A stretch of DNA of 64,000 nucleotides from JACKII01 sp963807085. Lineage in GTDB: Bacteria > Pseudomonadota > Alphaproteobacteria > Bin95. How positions within the stretch are numbered: position 1 is the first letter of the stretch; each line of letters begins with the position of its first letter. The stretch covers positions 1-64,000 of the forward strand of contig CAWEBB010000034.1 of the NCBI GenBank assembly GCA_963807085.1, in the 5' to 3' direction. The position numbers were made by a program, and so were the translations under genes. Of the stretch, positions 7,841-15,873 are shown piece after piece. A model generated the notes under the pieces. It saw nothing but the letters and a program-made list of their open reading frames with translations, was not told where the DNA came from and ran no database searches.

Positions 7841-7873
7841 AAAAAAGCGGCCGGACTCTCGAGAGTCCGGCCG
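7841..7873 (-). terminator. Rho-independent terminator for the 121-aa hypothetical gene
   Basis: A perfect 26-bp inverted repeat (7848-7873, CGGCCGGACTCTC and its complement) is followed on the minus strand by GCTTTTTT (A6 at 7841-7846 on the plus strand). It lies 35 bp after the end of the minus-strand gene and may also help end transcription of the convergent VPLPA-CTERM gene. Confidence 0.85.
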
Positions 7874-7907
7874 TAGTCTGGTCAGTGCAGAACAGCGGGT
7901 ATCGTGG

Positions 7908-8273
7908 TTACATACACTGACCAATAGTGTAATCCGCGATGCGCGAGTACAGGAACTCCTCATTGCTCATGCTAGAGCCATTAATGAATTTCTGATAGTA
8001 GTAGGCAGGTGTCGGATAAGAGGCGAGGCCAGGGAATAATACGCTTGTCGACTCCTCCACCATTTTTTTCGGCGGCAGTTTGATTACCAGCGTTTCAAGC
8101 GTGCTTTTGACCAAGTGTAATTTTTTGATCCTGTCGGGGATATGGGCGACGTCCTTGCACTGGGTACGCATGTCGTCGATATCCTTCGGCGGTGGCTTGG
8201 CGTCCGTCGCCCAATCAGCGATCAATTTGCCGAAACCGACATAGTCGGTGATGGTCACGCGAGAAATGGTCAT
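7908..8273 (-). CDS. Hypothetical protein, 121 aa
   Basis: I do not recognise this protein. The ATG at 8273 is preceded by AGGGAGACC at good spacing, and a strong terminator follows the stop, so it is very likely a real single-gene unit. It is soluble with no signal peptide or membrane segment. It is Lys/Pro-rich in the middle (DAKPPPKDIDDMRTQCKDVA, ETLVIKLPPKKMVEESTSVL), with a Tyr-rich stretch (PTPAYYYQKF) and two Cys (one in the middle, one in the penultimate position). Composition is less GC-rich than its neighbours, which may indicate recent acquisition. Confidence 0.6.
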   Translation of the reverse strand: MTISRVTITDYVGFGKLIADWATDAKPPPKDIDDMRTQCKDVAHIPDRIKKLHLVKSTLETLVIKLPPKKMVEESTSVLFPGLASYPTPAYYYQKFINGSSMSNEEFLYSRIADYTIGQCM

Positions 8274-8464
8274 GTTCGGTCTCCCTGTGGGGTGGGCGGT
8301 GCGCGGCCGCGTATCGTGGTAATCGATTGAATAGCGCCTATCAGAGGATCGGCAAAGGCCGATACTCCAATGGCGACCAGGCGGCGATTTTTTCGATCAA
8401 CGCGGTCATGGTGGCTGGCGTGGCGCCGTCATAGGCGACGGCCGCCGCCGCATGCACCCACTGG

Positions 8465-10055
8465 TTACGCTCGAATACATCCAGCGTTTCGCTTTGCGAG
8501 CCGGAAAAATACTTCCCCCACGATCAGCGACCCGATCAGGCCCAGGCCGCAGCCGTTCGACGGGCCGGTCCATGCCTCCATCAACACAAACAGGGTGAGT
8601 GGCGGGGTGCCGGCCAATTCCAGAATTTCTTCCGGCGTAAAACCGGCACCACACAACCACCCCGCTAACTTGTCGGTCTCTGTTTTTCACATACGCTTCC
8701 GCATCGAAGTGAGCGCCCATCATCGGCGCAGCCCGGCGCGCGAGCGCGAGCGGGGTCATCAGCCCTTCCTCTTCCCCCCGCACCAAGTCGCGGTAGATCA
8801 GCCCGCCGGGGAGCGGCGCGCCGTCCGGGCCGTCATCGTTCGGGAACTGATAGGTCTGGCTCAACACCGAGGCGATGGAGGGGCCGATCCGGCGGCTCGC
8901 CTGCGGGGTCCGGCCCGGCACCTCGAAGAATTTCGACCACTGAGCGTACCAGTCGGTCAGCAGCGGCAGTTCCTGGGACATGCGTTGCGAGCCGAGCGCC
9001 ATGCTCTCGATCAGGGTCAGCAGATTGCGGGCATCGTCGTCCACGCCATCGTTCATCTCATAGTAGGGACGGATCATGGCATGGCCCATGCGATAGGCTG
9101 CATGGGTAAACTCTGGCGGCACGCCGCGCTTGCCGTCCAGGTCCGGCTCCAGCGGACCGTTCTTGAGGAAGTAGGCATAGACCTTCGGGGCGAGCAGGCG
9201 GCGCAGCAGGTCGTTGAACAGCACGTTGCGATAGGTCAGCGTGACCACATCACGCGCGATACGGAATTGCAGGCGCGCATCCTGCAGATGCGGCGGCAGC
9301 CTTTCGCGGATGCTGGGTTCGTCCAGCCGGTTGTAGATCGTATTGTGCAGGATCGAGAACAGCACGGTGATCTGGCTGAGGATGACGTTGTCGTCATTGC
9401 GGCTGTCTGCGGCCAGGGTTTCGTGCCGGTCTTCAAGCAGGATGGAACGCTGCACGTTGCCATCCAAGTTATAGGGCGAATAGGGGCAGCCCGCTTTGCG
9501 GTGGGGCTCCACGGCCACGCGCGGCATATCGAGCCACGGGTCGCCCTGCATGGGGCAGTGGGAGGTGCGCTTGCGCATCTGACCTAGCCGCAGCGTTCCG
9601 CGCATTTCGCGGCCGAATTCCGGCGCATTGTAGAGGTGTGGGTGAACGCCCGGCCCCAGCCCATACAGCGTATTCAGAATCAGCCGGGCGTGGCGGGCGT
9701 TCCTGTTCGGCTGCAACGGCCCATGTGCCTCGTCGAAAGGCAGCAGGCTAAAGGTGATGTCATGGGCGGCGAACTGCGCCAGATAGGTGAAACCAGCGGG
9801 AATGTCGGGATTGTCGCCGGCCGCATCCTTGCCGGGGCGGGCCATCGCTTCGGCCAGTTTCGAGAGCAAGGCCAAACGGTCCGGCGCGATCGAGGCGCGG
9901 CGGCTCGCGGTTTCGGGCAGGTGCGGCGCGGCGGGGAGTGGCTGCGTGAACAGCTTGTTTGTGCCGGTCTCCGGTTGGCTGCCGTGGAGGGTGGCGGTCG
10001 GGGTGGCGCGGTTCCGCTCCGCCGGACGTACCAGGGACGCTCCGTGGAAATTCAT
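8465..10055 (-). CDS. Animal-type haem peroxidase family protein (frameshift near C-terminus)
   Basis: About 529 residues once a frameshift is bridged. The ATG at 10055 follows GGAGAAACG. Family signatures are the distal-His region (YLAQFAAHDITFSLLPFD), the conserved RNDDNVILSQITVLFSILHN block, a following helix RDVVTLTYRNVLFNDLLRR, and the proximal-His helix YRMGHAMIRPYYEMND. The reading frame shifts at a run of five T (8684-8688). Removing one base joins AEAYVK to TETDKLAGWLCGAGFTPEEI and a natural end GCIRA at 8465; without this the protein gets an unrelated Arg/Pro-rich tail. No export signal is visible. Bacterial members oxidise small molecules or halides with peroxide; the substrate here is unknown. 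Confidence 0.8.
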
Positions 10056-10184
10056 GGTCGTTTCTCCGCTGTTCTTTTCGAACTTTGTTAATGAATAGCA
10101 TCACGGCATAGTGTCAATGAAACGTCAAAGCCATGATTTAAAACGGAAAAAATTGATGCTGTGCCGCATACCAGCCGGTGTCGC

Positions 10185-10199
10185 GGTGGACGGTCCACC
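10185..10199. promoter_or_regulatory. Possible operator palindrome in the peroxidase/marR intergenic region
   Basis: GGTGGAC-G-GTCCACC is a perfect 7-bp inverted repeat with a one-base centre. It sits in the 327-bp divergent region between the peroxidase gene and the marR gene. The size and symmetry suit a MarR-dimer site, but there is no direct evidence linking it to the adjacent regulator. I see nothing else convincing in 10056-10382. Confidence 0.25.
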
Positions 10200-10382
10200 A
10201 TAACCCGTTGGATTCGCGCACTGTTTCGGTATGGCTTCGGTCCGGCGATGATGCAGGCACCGGCTAAGTCAGCGCGGCCTCGCCGCGATGCCGGCGGCAC
10301 ATCCCGGTCCTTCTTGAATTTTCAGGGGCAACGATGATATACGAGGTTATCTTCACCCAGGTTACGTTTGGCAGTGCCCTTT

Positions 10383-10946
10383 ATGGACGACGACGATATT
10401 TTGTTTGCGGTGCTGGTTTCGGACGTGGCGCGCATGCTGCGCACTGAGTTGGACCGGCGTGCCCGCGACCAGGGGCTGACCCGTTCGCAATGGCTCGCGC
10501 TTGCACGCCTGGCCCGTTTTCCGGGCGTCAGTCTCTCTGAACTGGCCGAGATGCTGGAGATGGAAAAGGCGCCGGCTGGCCGCCTGATCGACCGGCTGGA
10601 GGAAGGCGGCTGGGTCAGCCGCGAACCGGACGCCAAAGACCGGCGGATCAAGCGGCTATACCCGACGGCGGCGGCGCACACAATCTACCAGAAAATGCGG
10701 CGGATCACCCGCGAGACCATGGATGATGCCTTGGCCGGCCTTTCCGATGGCCAGCACAAACAGGCGTGCGAAGTGCTCGGCGTGGTCAAGGACCGACTGC
10801 TGGCCATGACGGGCAACGGCCATGTCACGGGCAACGGCCATGCCTCGGGCAACGGGGGGCATGCCCACGGCGGCGGGCATCCGAACAGCGATGGCGCCGC
10901 CGCCCGCACCACACAGTTTCTGCGGATGAGGAATGAATCGTTATGA
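10383..10946 (+). CDS. MarR-family transcriptional regulator with Gly-Asn-Gly-His tail
   Basis: A 187-residue winged-helix repressor. The core reads RSQWLALARLARFPGVSLSE, LAEMLEMEKAPAGRLIDRLE, and wing DAKDRRIKRLYPTAAAH, the usual MarR order of helices and beta-wing. The C-terminus departs from the family: NGHVTGNGHASGNGGHAHGG continuing to GHPNSDG, a low-complexity His/Gly/Asn segment that could bind Ni, Zn or Cu. ATG at 10383 is taken as the start; an in-frame TTG lies 15 bp upstream and the ribosome site is weak. The stop overlaps the start of the HlyD-like gene (ATGA), so the two are co-translated. Likely an autoregulated MarR-efflux unit. Confidence 0.85.
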   Translation: MDDDDILFAVLVSDVARMLRTELDRRARDQGLTRSQWLALARLARFPGVSLSELAEMLEMEKAPAGRLIDRLEEGGWVSREPDAKDRRIKRLYPTAAAHTIYQKMRRITRETMDDALAGLSDGQHKQACEVLGVVKDRLLAMTGNGHVTGNGHASGNGGHAHGGGHPNSDGAAARTTQFLRMRNESL

Positions 10947-12022
10947 GTGACGTGAAATCCCGCAAGTTTCTGCTGCGCCTGGTCTTGCTGATCGCCATAC
11001 CGGCGGCGGCGATCATGGTTGGCGGCTACTTTTACCTGATCGGCGGGCGCTATATCTCGACCGAAAACGCCTATGTCAAAGCCGACATCGTGCAGATCAG
11101 CACGGTGCTGGACGGACGAGTGGTCGAGGTGGGAGTGCGCGATCACGCCAATGTGCAGCGCGGTGATCTAATGTTCCGCCTGGACCCGGCACCATTCGAA
11201 CTGGACGTGGCCAAAGCAGAAGCCGAATTGGCGAATACGATCACCCAGATCGAGACCTTGCGCGCAGCCTATTGGGAGGCGGCAGCCGAACTGGGCGAAC
11301 TTGATGCCAACATCGCCTACCTGGAGCGCCAGGTTAACCGTCAGCAGACCTTGCGCAAACGCGGCGTTACCAGCCGCGAAAACCTGGATCGGACCGCTTC
11401 CGACCTGCTCATCGCCCAGGAGCGCCGCCGTGCGGGCGAGCAAAAGATTAAGCGGACACTGACCGGGCTGAATGGCGACCCCGAAATCGACCCGGTCAAA
11501 CATCCCCTCTACCTGCAAAAGCAGGCTGAGCTGCGATATGCCCAACTGGACCTTGCGCGCAGCGTTATCTATGCGCCAGCCGACGGCATCGTCACCAACA
11601 TGAAGCTGCAATCCGGCGAATATGTAAAAGAAGACCATCCGGTGTTCAGCCTGATTGTTACCGGGCAGCAGTGGGTTGAAGCCAATCTGAAAGAAACAGA
11701 TCTGACCAACATAAAAATAGGCCAGAAAGCCACCGTTGTCGTCGATGCCTATCCGGATCATGAATTCAAAGCGGAAGTCGCCAGCATCTCACCAGCGACC
11801 GGCGCGGAATTCGCGGTGTTGCCGCCTCAGAACGCAACCGGGAACTGGGTGAAGGTTGTACAGCGCCTGCCGGTTAAACTGGTGCTGTCAGAAGCCGAAG
11901 AGAACCAACCGCCCCTGCGTGCCGGTATGACCGTTTCGGTCAGCATCGACACCGAATACCGCCGTCCGGCTCTGCTCGCCTTCCAGCGCACGCTTGACGG
12001 CCGCGCCCATGCGGCAGACTGA
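10943..12022 (+). CDS. HlyD/EmrA-family periplasmic adaptor (membrane fusion) protein
   Basis: A 359-residue membrane fusion protein anchored by an N-terminal helix (LVLLIAIPAAAIMVGGYFYL). It then has a first lipoyl half (ISTENAYVKADIVQISTVLD and VRDHANVQRGDLMFRLDP), an alpha-hairpin coiled coil (about residues 90-180), a second lipoyl half (SVIYAPADGIVTNMKLQSGE) and beta-barrel sequence. EmrA-type adaptors bridge an inner-membrane transporter to an outer-membrane channel for efflux. Here the partner (EmrB-type MFS or ABC protein) is not adjacent: a GST-like gene follows. It is coupled to the upstream marR by a 4-bp overlap. Confidence 0.88.
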   Translation: MSDVKSRKFLLRLVLLIAIPAAAIMVGGYFYLIGGRYISTENAYVKADIVQISTVLDGRVVEVGVRDHANVQRGDLMFRLDPAPFELDVAKAEAELANTITQIETLRAAYWEAAAELGELDANIAYLERQVNRQQTLRKRGVTSRENLDRTASDLLIAQERRRAGEQKIKRTLTGLNGDPEIDPVKHPLYLQKQAELRYAQLDLARSVIYAPADGIVTNMKLQSGEYVKEDHPVFSLIVTGQQWVEANLKETDLTNIKIGQKATVVVDAYPDHEFKAEVASISPATGAEFAVLPPQNATGNWVKVVQRLPVKLVLSEAEENQPPLRAGMTVSVSIDTEYRRPALLAFQRTLDGRAHAAD

Positions 12023-12100
12023 CTTCGCCGGGCGCTTGATCGGCGGATAGTGGGCAGGCATGCTTCCCGTCAGCTATGTCTTTTGCTGAAAGTCTGACCG

Positions 12101-13117
12101 ATGGATCGCTACCGCGTAATAGGCGCCAACGGCTCACCCTATTCCATGAAACTGCGGGCGATCATGCGTTACCGGCGCCTGCCGTTCGACTGGGTCTTGC
12201 GCTCGCCGGCTGACCGGGAGAAGACCGAGGGTCGGATCAAGGTTTCGATGGTGCCAATCCTTCATATTCCGGCGGACGACACCTACCACATCGATTCCAC
12301 TCCCATCGCCTACGAGCTGGAGCGGCGGCATCCCGAGCGTTCCATCCTGCCGCCCGATCCCGGCCTCGCCTTCCTCTGCCATTTGGTCGAGGACATGGCC
12401 GACGAATGGCTGACCAAGGCGATGTTCCTTTACCGCTGGGAGAAGCCGGTGGACCAGCAATATTCCGCCCGCTGGATCATCGCGGATTCTCGCCCGGGCC
12501 TTGAAGGCCAAGCGTTCGAGGACGCGGTACAGGCGATCTGCGACCGTCAGGTCGGACGCATGGCGCTGGTCGGCTGCACGCCGGAAAACGCGCCGGTGAT
12601 CAAGGAGAGCTACTGGCGGATCCTTCACGCGCTGGCCCCCTATGTCCGCACCGACCGGTATCTGTTCGGCTCGCGGCCAAGTCTTGCGGATTTCGGCCTG
12701 TTTGGGCAGTTGAAGACGTTGGCGACCGACACCACACCCATGCTGGAGATGCGGAACGCCGTGCCGATGGTTGAGCACTGGGTTCGGCAGCTTGATGACA
12801 CCTCCGGGGTCGAAGGCGACTGGATCGGCGGCGCAGACGACCTGCCAGGCCCGACGATCGAGTTGCTGCGGTTGGGGGGCGAAATATACCTGCCGTTCCT
12901 GTTGGCCAATGCCAAGGCGATCGCCGCCGGGGAGGACCGGTTCGAGATGGAACTGCTCGGCAAGCCCTACGGCCAGACCCCCTTCCCCTACCAGGTGAAG
13001 TGTTTCGCCTGGCTCCGGGAAGAGTTCGCCGCGCTGGAGGACAGCGAACCGGGCCGGGATCGAACCGATCTTGCGGGAGACCGGTTGCTGGAACTTGCTC
13101 GCGGCAGCTTGATCTAG
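12101..13117 (+). CDS. Glutathione S-transferase family protein, 338 aa
   Basis: The N-terminal thioredoxin-like fold reads YRVIGANGSPYSMKLRAIMR, with MVPILHIPADDT (cis-Pro loop) and IDSTPIAYELERRHPERSI (glutathione gamma-glutamyl contact region). The all-helical C-domain follows, including RYLFGSRPSLADFGLFGQLK, the N-capping region of GST C-domains. The protein is longer than the usual 200-230 residues, with an extra C-terminal region ending in YQVKCFAWLREEFAALEDSE. It follows the efflux adaptor by 78 bp, so a shared detoxification role with the marR-hlyD pair is plausible but not shown. Confidence 0.8.
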   Translation: MDRYRVIGANGSPYSMKLRAIMRYRRLPFDWVLRSPADREKTEGRIKVSMVPILHIPADDTYHIDSTPIAYELERRHPERSILPPDPGLAFLCHLVEDMADEWLTKAMFLYRWEKPVDQQYSARWIIADSRPGLEGQAFEDAVQAICDRQVGRMALVGCTPENAPVIKESYWRILHALAPYVRTDRYLFGSRPSLADFGLFGQLKTLATDTTPMLEMRNAVPMVEHWVRQLDDTSGVEGDWIGGADDLPGPTIELLRLGGEIYLPFLLANAKAIAAGEDRFEMELLGKPYGQTPFPYQVKCFAWLREEFAALEDSEPGRDRTDLAGDRLLELARGSLI

Positions 13118-13197
13118 CGCAATGCGGCGACCGGGGCACCGCGGTCTACTTGGGAGATAATCTTAAAAGTTCTCCCCAATCTGCATGAGTTCCCTGC

Positions 13198-14496
13198 ATG
13201 ACGGCGCGAAAGCAAGCCAATCCCGCAGCCAAGCTCCCGCCTTCTACACTTATGCCTTCCAAGCTGAAACGTCGGCTCTCCCTGACACTGGTGGTTCTGT
13301 ACGGCCTCGGCGTCACCATCGGCGCGGGCATCTATGTACTGATCGGCGAGACCGCGGCAAAGGCGGGAGTCCATGCCCCGGTCTCGTTCGTGCTGGCCGC
13401 GGTGGTGATGGGCTTTTCGGCCGCCACCTTCTCGGAGTTTGTCGGCCGCCTGCCGGTAAGCGCAGGGGAGGCCGCCTATGTCCGTTTCGGCTTTCGCTCC
13501 CATGCGGTCGCGTTGGCCGTCGGCGCCGTGGTGATGCTGGCCGGCATTGTCTCGGCCGCCACCATCAGCCTGGGCACTGCCGGCTATCTGGGCCATTTCC
13601 TCGATCCGTTCGTCGTGTTGGACCGGGCCGTGCTGACCGTGGCGATCATCGCGGTGGTCGCGGCCGTCGCCTGCGTAGGTATCCTCGAATCCGTGGCATT
13701 CGCGGGCCTGATGACGCTGGTGGAGATCGGCGGGCTGCTGGCTATCGTGATCGGCGGCTTCGGCGGGTCGCCGGAACTGCTCGCCCGCCTGCCGGAAGTC
13801 ATTCCGGTCAGCTTCGACGGCGCGGTGTGGGGCGGCGTGCTGAGCGCCGGTTTGCTGGCCTTTTTCGCCTTTATCGGTTTTGAGGACATGGTGAATGTCG
13901 CGGAGGAAGTCCGCGAGCCGGAGCGGACCATGCCCCGCGCCATCTTCATCACCCTGCTGCTGGCGACCCTGCTCTATTTCGTCGTTGCCTCCATCGCCGT
14001 CTTGAGCGTGCCGCTGGAGCAACTGGGCGGCACGGACGCACCCTTGGGCGTGGTGTTCGGCGCGGTCACCGACCTGCCGCCGGGCCTGGTCAGCGCTATC
14101 GCCATTGTTGCCACCTTTAACGGCATCGTCATTCAGATGATCATGGCGAGCCGCGTACTGTTCGGCTTGGCCGACCAGGGCACGATTCCGGGCGCCTTGG
14201 GCCGCCTGTTGGCGTTGGTGTATGGCCGCACCGGCACACCCCTGGTCGCGACGGCCGTGGTCGCCGCCACCATCGCCGCTTTGGCCCTGAATTTCGAGAT
14301 CGCGCATCTGGCCGGCATTACCTCTCAACTGATCCTGGGCGTCTTCGTCATCGTCAATCTGGCACTGGTGCGGGTCAAATGGCGCGAGCGTTTGGGCGAT
14401 GGCGTGCCGGTCTCCGTGCGCGTGTTCCAGGTGCCGATGGCAGTTCCCATCCTTGGCGCACTGCTGAGCCTGGCCCTGCTGATATTCGGTGGCTGA
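13198..14496 (+). CDS. APC-superfamily amino acid permease
   Basis: A 432-residue polytopic membrane protein with about 12 predicted helices. Helix 1 carries the APC signature LVVLYGLGVTIGAGIYVLIG, a broken helix that binds the amino-acid backbone. Helix 6 has AFFAFIGFEDMVNVAEEVRE with the following PERTMPRAI, also typical of the superfamily. The ATG at 13198 is assumed; an alternative start is at 13252 (MPSKLKRRLSL). The substrate cannot be inferred. A very long open frame on the opposite strand is an antisense artefact of high GC. Confidence 0.88.
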   Translation: MTARKQANPAAKLPPSTLMPSKLKRRLSLTLVVLYGLGVTIGAGIYVLIGETAAKAGVHAPVSFVLAAVVMGFSAATFSEFVGRLPVSAGEAAYVRFGFRSHAVALAVGAVVMLAGIVSAATISLGTAGYLGHFLDPFVVLDRAVLTVAIIAVVAAVACVGILESVAFAGLMTLVEIGGLLAIVIGGFGGSPELLARLPEVIPVSFDGAVWGGVLSAGLLAFFAFIGFEDMVNVAEEVREPERTMPRAIFITLLLATLLYFVVASIAVLSVPLEQLGGTDAPLGVVFGAVTDLPPGLVSAIAIVATFNGIVIQMIMASRVLFGLADQGTIPGALGRLLALVYGRTGTPLVATAVVAATIAALALNFEIAHLAGITSQLILGVFVIVNLALVRVKWRERLGDGVPVSVRVFQVPMAVPILGALLSLALLIFGG

Positions 14497-14552
14497 TCCA
14501 AAACGATTTTATCGGTATGGTCACCTACCTGCCTTACTTGCCTGGGGCCGCC

Positions 14553-14897
14553 ATGCTCGCCGTCATCTTCGAATTCTGGACCGATCCGGACCACGCCGAG
14601 GTCTATTGGGACCATGCCAGGACCATGGGCGAAATGGTCAAAGAGGCCGACGGCTTCCTTAGCATCGAGCGCTTCGAAAGCGTGAGCGAGGACGGCAAAT
14701 TCGTCTCGCTTTCGTTCTGGCGCGACGAAGCGGCGGTAGCGGCCTGGCGCAACTCGCTGCGCCATCGGACCGCCCAGTCGGCCGGCCGGGCCGGGGCGTT
14801 CAAGGATTATCGCCTACGGGTGGCGGAAGTGCTCCGCGACTATGGCATGGAGCGGCGGGACGACGCGCCCAAGGACAGCCGCGCCGTGCATGGCTAG
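14553..14897 (+). CDS. Antibiotic biosynthesis monooxygenase (ABM/YgiN-like) domain protein
   Basis: A small single-domain dimeric alpha/beta-barrel protein of 114 residues. ABM landmarks: MLAVIFEFWTDPDHAEVYWD, GFLSIERFESVSEDGKFVSL, SFWRDEAAVAAWRNSLRHRT and AQSAGRAGAFKDYRLRVAEV. The downstream ATG at 14553 matches family starts; an in-frame ATG at 14517 would add MVTYLPYLPGAA. Members oxidise small quinol-type substrates without cofactor or degrade haem; many have no known role. It lies 56 bp after the permease. Confidence 0.8.
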   Translation: MLAVIFEFWTDPDHAEVYWDHARTMGEMVKEADGFLSIERFESVSEDGKFVSLSFWRDEAAVAAWRNSLRHRTAQSAGRAGAFKDYRLRVAEVLRDYGMERRDDAPKDSRAVHG

Positions 14898-15012
14898 CGG
14901 GCGCCCCATAGCTTCACGGTTTCGGGGGCGCGTGCGATCAAGCGCCATGCTGGACTTGAAGATCGGCAACCAAGCCAAAAGGAAGCGAGTTTTGGCCGAT
15001 CTCCGCTGCGGG

Positions 15013-15783
15013 TCAACGCCCGAGCAAGCACCCGCAGTTGGCGAGACCCTGGTTCAGTCCCGCTTTGCGCAGCGATTGCCAGAGCGTGCAAGTTACGCTG
15101 GTAATGACCGGCTTGCCGGTCTCGGCCTCCAGGTCGTCGATCAGGTCCAGCGTGGGCAGGTCCATGCAACTCAGCAAAAACCCCTGGACCGCCGGCCCGT
15201 TCAGCTCGCGCACGGTCCGCCGGATCATGTCCGGCGGCACGCAGGCAAGGCCGCGTAGGCGCTGCTGCTCCGCGCTCGCCAGCATGGAGCGGTCGGCCAC
15301 CACCTCAAACCCGCGCTTGCCGAAGAATTCGCACTCATGCGCGTTGACCTTGGGCGGATAGGGTGTGGCGAGCGCGAACCTCTTGATCCCCAGCGTCGCG
15401 AGCGCCGCCAGGATCGCCCCGGCGGTCGAGACTGCCGGCACGCTCGCCAGCGCCTCGATCTCCCGCTCGATATTTTCCGGCCCGTGCTCGACGCTGGAGG
15501 CGGTGCAGCCATACGCGATCAGGTCCACCCGAGCCGACGCTGTCTCCGCCACCGCGCGGGCCATATGGGAGTGCATGTCACCCATGCCCTCGCCGCCGGC
15601 CTTCTCGATGCCTTCCGGATCGAACAGCATGCGCGTTGTGTGCACGCTCACGCCCGGCGGCACCATGCGCCAGAACTCTGTTTCGGCCACCGTGTTGGTG
15701 GAAGGAACGATCAGGCCCAGCCGCAGATCCCGGCCGTAAACCCGGCGGCTCTGATCCCCGTGGCGAAAGGGTTGGGTCATCAT
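15013..15783 (-). CDS. Asp/Glu racemase superfamily enzyme, maleate cis-trans isomerase-like
   Basis: 256 residues. It opens with DLRLGLIVPSTNTVAETEFW and contains the two nucleophile-type cysteines expected for the maleate isomerase/arylmalonate decarboxylase group: the first in DLIAYGCTASSVEHGPENIE and the second in KPVITSVTCTLWQSLRKAGL. A third region, VQGFLLSCMDLPTLDLIDDL, lines the pocket. Members isomerise maleate to fumarate or decarboxylate malonates using paired Cys. ATG at 15783 is used; a TTG nine bases upstream has a better-spaced GGAGA. It is divergent from the hydantoinase gene, so a shared C4/N-heterocycle route is possible. Confidence 0.8.
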   Translation of the reverse strand: MMTQPFRHGDQSRRVYGRDLRLGLIVPSTNTVAETEFWRMVPPGVSVHTTRMLFDPEGIEKAGGEGMGDMHSHMARAVAETASARVDLIAYGCTASSVEHGPENIEREIEALASVPAVSTAGAILAALATLGIKRFALATPYPPKVNAHECEFFGKRGFEVVADRSMLASAEQQRLRGLACVPPDMIRRTVRELNGPAVQGFLLSCMDLPTLDLIDDLEAETGKPVITSVTCTLWQSLRKAGLNQGLANCGCLLGR

Positions 15784-15873
15784 ATTGGGCAAGGGCGCGT
15801 CTCCGCATTGCGATATCGCGGTTGAGGCCGCTAGACTGCCGCCGTCCCGCCCGGAAAGTCCAGATCGTCGCCC

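Noticed and set aside
13114..14328. 404-codon minus-strand frame opposite the amino-acid permease
   Set aside because: Gln/Gly/Asp/His-rich composition typical of an antisense shadow; the plus strand encodes a clear APC transporter.
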